Shown piece by piece: positions 8,273-16,304 of a DNA stretch of 64,000 nucleotides (the first letter of the stretch is position 1; each line of letters starts with the position of its first letter). The translations under genes and the position numbers were made by a program. The notes under the pieces were generated by a model that did no database searches, was not told where the DNA came from, and saw only the letters and a program-made list of their open reading frames with translations. Where the stretch lies: contig DASTYC010000013.1 in assembly GCA_035765195.1 (NCBI GenBank), forward strand, positions 1 to 64,000. The letters run 5' to 3'. Source of the DNA: CALAED01 sp035765195. Its GTDB lineage: Bacteria > Actinomycetota > Actinomycetes > Streptosporangiales > Streptosporangiaceae.

Positions 8273-9147
8273 GCCGGCACCACCATCGTCCCGATCCCTT
8301 CGTCGGTGAACACCTCGAGCAGCAGCGCGTGCGGCACCCGTCCGTCGAGCACGTGGGCCTGCGACACGCCGCTGCGCACTGCCCGCAGGCAGGCCTCCAT
8401 CTTGGGGATCATGCCAGCCGACAGGCCGGGCAGCAGCTCGGCCAGCTGGTCGGCGGTCAACCGCGCGATGATCTCTTCGGTCGCCGGCCAGTCGGCGTAC
8501 AGGCCGTCGACGTCGGTGAGCACGATGAGCTTGGTGGCCTCCAGCGCTATCGCCAGCGCGGCGGCCGCGGTGTCGGCGTTGACGTTGTAGATGGCGCCGT
8601 CGTCGCCGCGCGCGATGCTGGAGATCACGGGCACCCGCCCGTCGTCCAGCAGGCTCCGCACGGAGCCGACGTCGACCTTGACGATCTCGCCGACCTGGCC
8701 GACGTCGACGGACACGCCGTCGACCACCGGGCGGGCGCGCTCGGCGGTGAACAGGTTCGCGTCCTCGCCGGACATGCCGACGGCGAACGGGCCGTGCCGG
8801 TTGATCAGCCCGACCACGTCCCTGTTGACCTCGCCGACGAGCACCATCCGCACCACCCGCATGGCCTCCGGCGTGGTCACGCGCAGCCCCGCTGTGAACG
8901 TGGACTCGATGCCGCTCTCGGCGAGCGCCGCGCTGATCTGCGGGCCGCCGCCGTGCACCACGACGGGACGCAGCCCGACGTAGCGCAGGAACACGATGTC
9001 CTCGGCGAAGCCGTGGCGCAGCGCGTCGTCGGTCATGGCGTGCCCGCCGTACTTGACCACCACCGTCCGGCCGTGGAAACGCTCCAGCCACGGCAGCGCC
9101 TCGATGAGCGTGGCCGCCTTGGCGAGTACGTGACCGCGGTTGTTCAT
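8269..9147 (-). CDS. argB: Acetylglutamate kinase
   Basis: Phosphorylates N-acetylglutamate, usually the arginine-feedback-controlled step. The 292-residue amino-acid-kinase fold protein shows VVVKYGGHAM (about 29-38), VHGGGPQI (about 62-69) and NVNADTAAAALA (nucleotide-site region). The ATG at 9147 overlaps the argJ stop (ATGA), and its own stop overlaps argD, so argJ, argB and argD are translationally coupled. Confidence 0.97.
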   Translation of the reverse strand: MNNRGHVLAKAATLIEALPWLERFHGRTVVVKYGGHAMTDDALRHGFAEDIVFLRYVGLRPVVVHGGGPQISAALAESGIESTFTAGLRVTTPEAMRVVRMVLVGEVNRDVVGLINRHGPFAVGMSGEDANLFTAERARPVVDGVSVDVGQVGEIVKVDVGSVRSLLDDGRVPVISSIARGDDGAIYNVNADTAAAALAIALEATKLIVLTDVDGLYADWPATEEIIARLTADQLAELLPGLSAGMIPKMEACLRAVRSGVSQAHVLDGRVPHALLLEVFTDEGIGTMVVPA

Positions 9148-10301
9148 GTGGAATACGCCGAGTTCTCGTGGACGTAGTCCGCGGTGAGGTCGGTGGTCCA
9201 CACGGCGGCCGAGCGCCGGCCGGCCGAAAGGTCGACGGTGATCGTGACATCGCGCGGGCGCAGGTCGACCTTTGACCGATCGTCGCCGAACGAGCCGTTG
9301 CGGCACACCCAGACGCCGTTGATCGCCACGTTGAGCCGGTCGGGCTCGAACGCGGCGTCGGTGGTGCCGATCGCGGCGAGCACCCGGCCCCAGTTGGGAT
9401 CCTCGCCGTGAATGGCGCACTTGAGGAGGTTGTTGCGGGCGACCGCGCGGCCGACGGTGACGGCGTCGAGGTCGCTCGCCGCGCCGACGACCTCGATCGT
9501 GATGGCCTTGGCCGCGCCCTCGGCGTCGACGAGCAGCTGGCGGGTCAGGTCGGCGCAGACCTCGGTGACGGTCTCGGTCAGCTCCGCCTCCGAGGGGGTG
9601 ATGCCGGTGGCGCCGCTGGCGAGCAGCAGCACCGTGTCGTTGGTCGACAGGCAGCCGTCGGTGTCGAGCCGTTCGAAGGTGACGGAGGTGGCCGCGCGCA
9701 GCACCCTGTCCAAGGTCGCGGCGTCGACGTCGGCGTCGGTGGTGACGACGCACAGCATCGTGGCCAGCGCCGGCGCGAGCATCCCGGCGCCCTTGGCCAT
9801 GCCGCCGACCATGTAGCCCCCCGCGCCGCGGCGGAAGGCGATCTTGGCGACGGTGTCGGTGGTGCGGATCGCGTCGGCGGCGGCCAGCCCGCCGTCGCCG
9901 CGCGACAGCTCCCCGGCGGCCGCGTCGACGCCGGCGATGATCTTCTCCAGCGGCAGCCGCTCCCCGATCAGACCGGTCGAGCACACCGCCACCTCGCCGG
10001 CCGACTCGCCGAGCACCTCCGCGACCTTCTCGGCGGTCGCGTGCGTGTCCTGGAAGCCGGCGGGTCCCGTGCAGGCGTTGGCGCCGCCGGAGTTGAGCAC
10101 GACGGCGCGCACCCTGCCGCCCTGGAGAACCTGCTGCGACCACAGCACAGGCGCGGCCTTGACGCGGTTGCGCGTGAACACCCCGGCCGCCGCGCGCGAC
10201 GGTCCGTCGTTGAGCACGAGGGCCAGGTCGCGCCCGCCGCCGGCCTTGATGCCCGCACTTACCCCGGCCGCCCGGAAACCACGCGGTGCCGTCACGCTCA
10301 T
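9144..10301 (-). CDS. argJ: Bifunctional ornithine acetyltransferase / N-acetylglutamate synthase
   Basis: Recycles the acetyl group from acetylornithine to glutamate. The 385-residue precursor contains the autoprocessing site in KGAGMLAPALATML (the Thr of ATML is the expected nucleophile and N-terminus of the beta chain). Other conserved parts are NSGGANACTG (about 72-81) and the C-terminal NDTVLLLA and DPNWGRVL. The ATG at 10301 overlaps the argC stop (ATGA). Confidence 0.96.
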   Translation of the reverse strand: MSVTAPRGFRAAGVSAGIKAGGGRDLALVLNDGPSRAAAGVFTRNRVKAAPVLWSQQVLQGGRVRAVVLNSGGANACTGPAGFQDTHATAEKVAEVLGESAGEVAVCSTGLIGERLPLEKIIAGVDAAAGELSRGDGGLAAADAIRTTDTVAKIAFRRGAGGYMVGGMAKGAGMLAPALATMLCVVTTDADVDAATLDRVLRAATSVTFERLDTDGCLSTNDTVLLLASGATGITPSEAELTETVTEVCADLTRQLLVDAEGAAKAITIEVVGAASDLDAVTVGRAVARNNLLKCAIHGEDPNWGRVLAAIGTTDAAFEPDRLNVAINGVWVCRNGSFGDDRSKVDLRPRDVTITVDLSAGRRSAAVWTTDLTADYVHENSAYST

Positions 10302-11329
10302 GGAGCCACTCCCAGGGTCGTCAAGCCGAGCTCTTCCTGAAGCCCGAGGGCCAGGTTGGCGCATTGGACGGCGCCGCCCGCCGTGCCTTTGGTCAGGTTG
10401 TCGATGGCCGCCACCGCCACGATCCGGCCGGCCTGCTCATCGAGGGCCACCTGCACCAGCGCCGCGTTGGAGCCGAGCGTCATCGAGGTGGCGGGCCACT
10501 GACCCGCCGGCATCAGCTCGGCGAACGGCTCGGCGGCGAACGCCTGCTCGTAGGCGTCGCGCACCGTCGCGCCGGTGACGCCGGGCTTGGCCTTGGCGGT
10601 GCAGGTGGCGAGTATGCCGCGGCTCATGGGGGCCAGCACCGGGGTGAACGACACGGTGACCGGCTCACCCGCGACCGCGGACAGGCTCTGCACGATCTCC
10701 GGCGTGTGCCGGTGCGAACCGCCCACGCCGTACGCGCTCGCCGACCCCATCACCTCGCTGCCGAGCAGGTGCGGGCGCGGCGAGCGGCCGGCGCCCGAGG
10801 TGCCGGACGCGGCGACGATCACGACGTCGCCGGGCTCGGCGAGGGCGGCGACGTACGCGGGGAACAGTGCGAGCGCCGCGGCGGTCGGATAGCAGCCCGG
10901 CACCGCGACGCGCCGGGCGCCGCGCAGCGCCGCCCGGCCGCCGGGCAGCTCGGGCAGGCCGTACGGCCAGGTGCCGGCGTGCGGCGACCCGTAGAAGCGC
11001 GTCCATGCGCCCGGGTCGGCGAGCCGGAAGTCGGCGCCGCAGTCGATGACGAGCACGTCGTCGCCGAGGTCGGCCGCCAGCGGCCCCGACTGGCCGTGCG
11101 GGAGCGCCAGGAAGACCACATCGTGCCCGCGCAGCGCATCGGGCGTGGTGTCGGCGAGCATCCGGCCGGCCAGCGGGCGCAGGTGCGGCTGCACCGCCGC
11201 CATCTCCGCGCCGGCGTTGGCCCCGGCGGTGAGGGTGCCGATCTCGAACTCGGGGTGGGACAACAGGATCCGCAGCAGCTCGCCGCCCGCATAGCCGCTC
11301 GCACCCGCGACGGCCGCTCGCAAACCCAT
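10298..11329 (-). CDS. argC: N-acetyl-gamma-glutamyl-phosphate reductase
   Basis: NADPH-dependent reduction to the semialdehyde, and the first gene of the cluster. The 343-residue product has the Rossmann start AAVAGASGYAGGELLR (residues 5-20), the catalytic cysteine in VAVPGCYPTAA (about 150), and GGSHRHTPEI (about 210). The ATG at 11329 follows a strong AGGAGG. The operator/promoter element lies about 30 nt upstream. Confidence 0.97.
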   Translation of the reverse strand: MGLRAAVAGASGYAGGELLRILLSHPEFEIGTLTAGANAGAEMAAVQPHLRPLAGRMLADTTPDALRGHDVVFLALPHGQSGPLAADLGDDVLVIDCGADFRLADPGAWTRFYGSPHAGTWPYGLPELPGGRAALRGARRVAVPGCYPTAAALALFPAYVAALAEPGDVVIVAASGTSGAGRSPRPHLLGSEVMGSASAYGVGGSHRHTPEIVQSLSAVAGEPVTVSFTPVLAPMSRGILATCTAKAKPGVTGATVRDAYEQAFAAEPFAELMPAGQWPATSMTLGSNAALVQVALDEQAGRIVAVAAIDNLTKGTAGGAVQCANLALGLQEELGLTTLGVAP

Positions 11330-11357
11330 GCACCCTCCTGAATACGTTCTCGACAAG

Positions 11358-11386
11358 AGTATGCAATGGCTCGGATGACTATGCAA
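11358..11386 (-). promoter_or_regulatory. argC promoter overlapped by two TTGCATA elements (candidate ARG box)
   Basis: On the minus strand TTGCAT (11386-11381), 17 nt, CATACT (11363-11358) forms a vegetative-type promoter. The heptamer TTGCATA occurs twice, at 11386-11380 and 11366-11360, exactly 20 bp apart, and covers both the -35 and the -10. Actinobacterial ARG boxes are TTGCATA-rich, so ArgR binding here would block RNA polymerase. The start codon is 29 nt further on. Inference from motif and position. Confidence 0.6.
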
Positions 11387-11455
11387 ACGCCGGTCGTCGC
11401 GCCGCCCAGAGAGTAACCAGAGAGTAAGGCGGGCAAGGCGGAACGCGGCCGCTCG

Positions 11456-12859
11456 CTACCCCGGCGGACTGACCGCCGCGGCGAGCGAGCCGATCACGAG
11501 CAATGCCACCACCAGCCCGCCGAGCAGCACCGGGACGAGGGCCACCTTGTACTGCCAGCCGTGATCACCGCGCCGGTGCATCATGATCACGATGATCAGG
11601 CCGAACACGAAACCGAACGGCGGATACAGCAACGTGAGGGGGCTGAACACGGCGGCGCGGCGCAGCCGCTCCTCCGGCGGAAACCGCCAGATCGGCGTCC
11701 ACGGCCGGCGCCACACCTCGGCCCACCACAGCCCCGGGATCTGCGCCCAGGTCGGCGATCCCGGCGGTCCCGTCAACGTGGACCGGAAGGCCTCGAAGAG
11801 CTCCTGCGGCGACTGGGAGAACAACGGCGGCGCCTCGCCCCGCGGATGCGTTCCGGCCTGGGGGCTCCCCCCGGCCTGGGGAGGGGTGCCGGCGGCGTGA
11901 GGAGACGCACCGGGCTGAAAAGCGGCACCGGCCTGGGGCGATGGTTCGGCCTGGGGAGGCGGCGATTCGACGTAGGTGGCCGGCTCGGCGCCCGAGATGT
12001 TCGCCCGGCCCCGCGGGTGGGGCCGCACCCCGTCGGCGACGTGCCGCAACAGCCGCGCGGTCTGGTCGGCGCTCAGGCGGTGTTCCGGGTCCTTGCGCAA
12101 CAGCCCGCGCAACACGGGCGTCAGCGGACCGGCGTGCACGGGTGGCCGCGGCTCCTCGGTCGCCAACGCCATGAAGACCGCGCCGGAACTCGGCCCGCGG
12201 TACGGCGGGCCGCCCTCGGCCGCCGCGTACAGCGTGGCGCCGAGCGACCACAGATCGGACCGCTCGGTGGCCCGCAGACCGCGGGCCTGCTCGGGAGCCA
12301 TGAACGCCGGCGTGCCGAGGATCAACCCCGATTGGGTGATGGCCGCGTCGCCCTCCACCGCGGCGATGCCGAAGTCGGTGAGCACCACGCGCTCGGTACC
12401 GGGCGACCCGCCTTCGAGCAGGACGTTGGCGGGCTTCACGTCACGGTGCACGATCCCCGCCGCGTGAGCGGCGCGCAGCGCGTCCAAGATCCGCAGGCCG
12501 ATCCGCGCCACGGTGGCGGGCGGCAGCGGCCCGCCGGAGTCGATCACATCGGCGAGCGAGCGGCCCGCGACGAGCTCCATGATGATCCAGGGCAGGCCGT
12601 TTTGTTGGATGACATCGTGGATCGTCACGATCCCCGGATGCTTGAGCCCGGCCGCCGACCTGGCCTCCCGGATGGTCCGCGCGCAGAAGGCGTCGCGTTC
12701 GGCCTTGCCGACCACGGGCGGCAGGACGAGTTCCTTGACGGCGACGTCCCGGCCCAGCGTCTCGTCGCGCGCTCGCCAGACGGCTCCCATGCCCCCTCTG
12801 CCGATGACCTCGACAAGGTGATAGCGCCCCGCAACGGGTTGACCCGGCTCCCGCACCAT
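11456..12859 (-). CDS. Membrane-anchored serine/threonine protein kinase (PknB-like)
   Basis: Eukaryotic-type kinase. The 467-residue product has a Gly-rich loop GRGGMGAVW (20-28), Lys42 in VAVKEL, HRDVKPANV, DFG, and PAFMAPEQA activation-loop end. A linker of about 90 residues, rich in Pro, Ala, Gln and Gly, follows the kinase domain. The C-terminus holds two hydrophobic segments, one with GFVFGLIIVIMM and a final one with VLLGGLVVALLVIG, so the kinase domain is probably cytoplasmic and tethered. The ATG at 12859 is preferred (AAGG upstream, kinase fold starts 12 residues in), with an alternative ATG at 12898. It diverges from the P450 gene. The substrate is unknown. Confidence 0.88.
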   Translation of the reverse strand: MVREPGQPVAGRYHLVEVIGRGGMGAVWRARDETLGRDVAVKELVLPPVVGKAERDAFCARTIREARSAAGLKHPGIVTIHDVIQQNGLPWIIMELVAGRSLADVIDSGGPLPPATVARIGLRILDALRAAHAAGIVHRDVKPANVLLEGGSPGTERVVLTDFGIAAVEGDAAITQSGLILGTPAFMAPEQARGLRATERSDLWSLGATLYAAAEGGPPYRGPSSGAVFMALATEEPRPPVHAGPLTPVLRGLLRKDPEHRLSADQTARLLRHVADGVRPHPRGRANISGAEPATYVESPPPQAEPSPQAGAAFQPGASPHAAGTPPQAGGSPQAGTHPRGEAPPLFSQSPQELFEAFRSTLTGPPGSPTWAQIPGLWWAEVWRRPWTPIWRFPPEERLRRAAVFSPLTLLYPPFGFVFGLIIVIMMHRRGDHGWQYKVALVPVLLGGLVVALLVIGSLAAAVSPPG

Positions 12860-12986
12860 ATAGCCGACCTTAGTGACAAGTGGCTGCGACTCGGGCATGC
12901 TCGGCGCACCTGACCGCCGAACGGCGCCAAAACTCGCGTCGAACCGCGAAGGCGGGGCGGCACGGAGATCCCCTAGCCTGGCGATC

Positions 12987-14348
12987 ATGCGGACCGAACC
13001 GAGACCGGCACGGGCGCCCGGCGCGCTGCCGCTGGTCGGCCATGTACTGCCCTTAATGCGCGATCCACTGGGCTTCGTGCGGTCATTACCCGCCCACGGT
13101 GACCTCGTCGAGGTACGGCTCGGCCCCGTCAGGACGCTCGTCGTCTGCACCCCCGAGCTGACCCGGCAGGTGCTGCTCGACGACCGCACGTTCGACAAGG
13201 GCGGCCCGGTCTTCGGCAGGTTCCGCGAGATCGCCGGAAACGGCCTCGTCTCCTGTCCCCATGCCGACCACCGGCGGCAGCGGCGCCTGCTCCAGCCCGC
13301 CTTCCGCCGGACGCGGCTGCCCGGCTACGCGACGGTGATGGCCGAACAGTTCGCCGAGGGCGTCGGCTCCTGGCGGGACGGTCAGGTCATCGACGTCACG
13401 GCCGCGATGCAGATGATCGCCGGACGGACCGGCGTCGCGACGATGTTCACCGGCGCGCTGTCCGCCACCGACCTCGCCCGCATGGTCGACGACCTCAACA
13501 CCGTCTTGACCGGCATCTACCGGCGCGTCTTGCTGCCCCCGCCGTTCGACAGGCTCCCGACGCCGGCCAACCGGCGGTACGACCGGGTGCGCGCCCGCCT
13601 CCGCCGGACCCTCGGCGAACTCATCGCCGCCTACCGGGCCCACGGCGTCGACCGCGGCGACCTGCTGTCGGTCGTGCTGGCCGGCCGCGACGCCCCCGGT
13701 GACGGGCGGGGCCTGTCCGAGACCGAGGTCGTCGACCAACTCGTGACCTTTTTCATCGGCGGCACCGAGAGCACCGCCGTGACCGTGTCCTGGGCGTTGA
13801 ATCTCCTCGGCCGGCACCCCGACGTGGCGGATCGGCTGCACGAGGAGGTCGACGAGGTCCTGGCCGGCGCGCGCCCCGCCTTCGACGATCTGCCGCGGCT
13901 GGACCTCACAGGAAAGATCGTCACCGAGACGCTGCGGCTGTATCCGCCGGCCTGGATGCTCACCCGCACCGCCACCGCCGACACCGAGCTCGGCGGCCAC
14001 GCCGTCCCCGCGGGCACCCCGGTCGCTTTCAGTCCCTACCTCGTGCACCACCGGGCCGACGTGCACCCCGACGCCGAACGCTTCGACCCGGACCGGTGGA
14101 ACGCCGGGAACGCCTCGCCGCCACCACGCGACGCGGTGCTCCCGTTCGGCGCGGGGGCCCGCATATGCATCGGCGCCGACTTCGGCATGACCGAGGCCAC
14201 CATCGCCCTGGCCACGATCGCGGCGCGCTGGCGCCTCGAACACGTCTCCGACCGGCCGGTCCGCCCCGCGATCGGCCTCGCGATGATCCCAAAAGACCTG
14301 CGTATGCGCGTACGGGCACGGGTCGGCGGCCAAGTCGAGGTGATGTAA
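12987..14348 (+). CDS. Cytochrome P450
   Basis: Haem monooxygenase of 453 residues. It has the haem-binding FGAGARICIG (Cys about residue 392), the K-helix ETLR, and the I-helix segment FIGGTEST. In the last, Ser takes the place of the usual Thr after the acidic residue. The stretch GIYRRVLLPPPFDRLPTPANRR resembles bacterial terpene hydroxylases (CYP170/pentalenene-oxygenase type), which is a family impression only. No ferredoxin or terpene cyclase lies nearby. The ATG at 12987 is 127 nt from the divergent kinase start. It begins a rightward island of three or four genes. Confidence 0.9.
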   Translation: MRTEPRPARAPGALPLVGHVLPLMRDPLGFVRSLPAHGDLVEVRLGPVRTLVVCTPELTRQVLLDDRTFDKGGPVFGRFREIAGNGLVSCPHADHRRQRRLLQPAFRRTRLPGYATVMAEQFAEGVGSWRDGQVIDVTAAMQMIAGRTGVATMFTGALSATDLARMVDDLNTVLTGIYRRVLLPPPFDRLPTPANRRYDRVRARLRRTLGELIAAYRAHGVDRGDLLSVVLAGRDAPGDGRGLSETEVVDQLVTFFIGGTESTAVTVSWALNLLGRHPDVADRLHEEVDEVLAGARPAFDDLPRLDLTGKIVTETLRLYPPAWMLTRTATADTELGGHAVPAGTPVAFSPYLVHHRADVHPDAERFDPDRWNAGNASPPPRDAVLPFGAGARICIGADFGMTEATIALATIAARWRLEHVSDRPVRPAIGLAMIPKDLRMRVRARVGGQVEVM

Positions 14349-14388
14349 GAATCGCAGAAATGGTCATCCGGCAGACGCTGATATATCA

Positions 14389-14394
14389 CATAAT
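14389..14394 (+). promoter_or_regulatory. -10-like CATAAT six bases before an ATG without a ribosome-binding site
   Basis: CATAAT at 14389-14394 is followed by 6 nt and the ATG of the next gene. The surrounding 30 nt are strikingly AT-rich for this genome and contain no Shine-Dalgarno sequence. This geometry is typical of leaderless actinobacterial transcripts. No good -35 was found. Confidence 0.35.
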
Positions 14395-14400
14395 TTGCCC

Positions 14401-15144
14401 ATGACCGATGACAAGATCGCCGTGCCGAGCGGCGGGTCGCCGCGGGCACCCACACCGGGATCATTAACCAGGTGGGACACCGCGTACCACAAATGGAAGC
14501 TATTGTCGCCCAGGTTCCGCGCCGCCGCGGCGGGCGCGTTCGTTTCGACGGTGGTCCTTGTCTCTTTTTCGGTGGCCAAGGCCGGTATCGCCCCGAGAAT
14601 CGTGTCGACCATGGCCGTTCTCGCGAGTCTCGTCACCATCCTCGGGCTCTTTGATGTCAAGATCCGGGAATTCCCCTCGCTGAGCCGCAGGGCAGCCGGG
14701 GGCCTGATCTACTTGATCTTGGTGATGAACGTCCTCGCCGGCACGGGGTGGGGGATCTCGTCGTATCACCAGGCTCACCGAGCCGTGGACGTGCTCGCGA
14801 TGATCACTATCTCCAGGAACATCGACCTGCGTCCGGACGGCGCCCCGGCGACGCTCGACGCCCCGATCACCGCGCAACGGGACGACATCGTGCTGGTGTT
14901 CCAGGCGGTCGATCACAACCCCGAGGGCGGGATCTGCACGCCGTTCGCGGAGTTCCTGGTGACACGGCGCCTTAGCGGCAACGCCACCGCACCGGTCGCC
15001 GCGGCCCCCGGCCGTCCGGTGCGGGTGGACCTGCCGCGCGGCGGCACGAACGTCCACCTCGAGATCGCCCTCAAGGACGCCAGGCAACTCCGGAACTGCG
15101 GCGTGGATCTACGGGTGACGAGCGTCAAGTTGGCGAACAGGTAG
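14401..15144 (+). CDS. Unknown membrane protein with three TM helices and a C-terminal extracytoplasmic domain
   Basis: Product of 247 residues that I do not recognise. A 40-residue hydrophilic N-terminus is followed by hydrophobic segments at about 41-62, 66-84 and 99-121, then about 125 residues with alternating beta-type pattern and two cysteines (179 and 233) that could pair. By the positive-inside rule the C-terminal domain is probably outside. The gene starts 52 nt after the P450 with no ribosome-binding site and ends 24 nt before a solute-binding lipoprotein gene, suggesting the two work together. A TTG at 14395 is a less likely start. Confidence 0.75.
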   Translation: MTDDKIAVPSGGSPRAPTPGSLTRWDTAYHKWKLLSPRFRAAAAGAFVSTVVLVSFSVAKAGIAPRIVSTMAVLASLVTILGLFDVKIREFPSLSRRAAGGLIYLILVMNVLAGTGWGISSYHQAHRAVDVLAMITISRNIDLRPDGAPATLDAPITAQRDDIVLVFQAVDHNPEGGICTPFAEFLVTRRLSGNATAPVAAAPGRPVRVDLPRGGTNVHLEIALKDARQLRNCGVDLRVTSVKLANR

Positions 15145-15168
15145 CGATCAAGCGGCATGGAGCGGCAT

Positions 15169-16065
15169 ATGCGTCGTGTTCCGACAAAGACCACCCTCGC
15201 CGTCGTCGGCCTGCTCGCGTTTCTGAACGGCTGCGGCTCCTCGTCGGCGGGGGATCCGTCCATTTTCGACGGCCCGGGACCCGTCGTCGTCGGCGTCGCC
15301 AACGACGCGCCGGGTTTTTCGGTCGGCGATCACAATCCCGCCGGGTTCGACATCGATCTGATGAACGCCATCGGACGCGGGCTGCACAAGCCGGTAACGA
15401 CGCACTTGATAGCCTCCAAGGACCGCGATCCGGCGCTCAAGAACAACCAGGTGACCATCGTCGTCGACCAGTACTCGATCACGCTCGCCCGCAACGCCGC
15501 CGGTATCGACTTCGCCGGACCCTATATGGTCAGCACGCAGGCACTGCTCCTCCGCAGAGACGACCGGCGCATCACGACAAAGGGTGACGCAAAGGGTAAG
15601 AGTGTCTGCGCCGAAGAAGACACCACCGGAGCGAGCGCCCACCTGCCCGGAGCGCTGTTCACCAAACTGCCCACGCTCAAAGAGTGTGTCGACGCGCTGC
15701 TCCGCAAGAATGCCGATGCGGTCCTCACCGATACGCTGTTGCTCTACGGCTATGTCGCCACGGATCCGGAAAGGCTGAAGGTCGTCCTGCCCGGCGACGT
15801 CGGCCAGACTCAGTACTACGGCATCGGCCTGCTCGGCGGCCATCGTCAGGACTGCCGGAAGCTGAACCAGATCATCCGCGACTACCTGCGGACGCAATGG
15901 CGGCGCGACTTCCAGGACACACTGCCCGTGGCGGTGAAGGCATTCCCCGGCAGCGACCCCGGCGACGGCGACTTCGAAAGCGAGTTCAAGCCGCTGGACA
16001 CTGACATGACCAGGCTGTCGTGCAAGCTCGCTAAGCCGGTAACGGAGCAGCCGCCGCTCAGTTAG
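15169..16065 (+). CDS. Family 3 extracellular solute-binding lipoprotein (amino-acid-binding type)
   Basis: Product of 298 residues. A signal peptide ends in the lipobox LNGC (Cys22). The mature part has the type-II periplasmic-binding fold expected of polar amino-acid binders: PVVVGVANDAPGF, GFDIDLMNAIGRGL and FAGPYMVSTQALLLRRDD. Cys147 and Cys173 could form a disulfide. GGAG precedes the ATG at 15169 by 6 nt, making it better than the ATG at 15157. No ABC permease or ATPase is adjacent. Together with the 3-TM gene upstream it may sense rather than transport its ligand. Confidence 0.85.
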   Translation: MRRVPTKTTLAVVGLLAFLNGCGSSSAGDPSIFDGPGPVVVGVANDAPGFSVGDHNPAGFDIDLMNAIGRGLHKPVTTHLIASKDRDPALKNNQVTIVVDQYSITLARNAAGIDFAGPYMVSTQALLLRRDDRRITTKGDAKGKSVCAEEDTTGASAHLPGALFTKLPTLKECVDALLRKNADAVLTDTLLLYGYVATDPERLKVVLPGDVGQTQYYGIGLLGGHRQDCRKLNQIIRDYLRTQWRRDFQDTLPVAVKAFPGSDPGDGDFESEFKPLDTDMTRLSCKLAKPVTEQPPLS

Positions 16066-16163
16066 TCGTGGCATAAGATCGAGCGTCTGTCCGCACCGAT
16101 GTTTGTTATAGCTCGAAATATTTGGGGGAATGCCGGGCAACGAGGTGCTGACGTCTGGGGAAT

Positions 16164-16298
16164 GTGGCGGTCGCTTCGAGCCATGGCCGCCATTGCCGTT
16201 CGGGGATTGAGACGCGTGTATCGGGGGTCCTGGCCGCGGCTGTGCTGACCGGCGTCGTGGGCGGATTATCGGGGTGCGAGCGGTCGCACAGCCGCTGA
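16164..16298 (+). CDS. Possible 44-residue lipoprotein or lipoprotein remnant
   Basis: A GTG preceded by GGGGA opens a 44-codon frame. After about 20 residues with two arginines it has a hydrophobic run VSGVLAAAVLTGVVGG, a lipobox LSGC and only seven mature residues (CERSHSR). It uses one TTA codon, rare in this genome. It ends 6 nt before the convergent pheT stop. It could be a true small lipoprotein, or the 5' remnant of a larger one; the rest of the 240-nt gap holds nothing else. Confidence 0.35.
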   Translation: MAVASSHGRHCRSGIETRVSGVLAAAVLTGVVGGLSGCERSHSR

Positions 16299-16304
16299 CC
16301 GTCC

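Noticed and set aside
16162..16248. 28-codon frame from the ATG at 16162
   Set aside because: It gives no signal peptide or other feature. The frame from GTG 16164 has the lipobox and is preferred, with low confidence.
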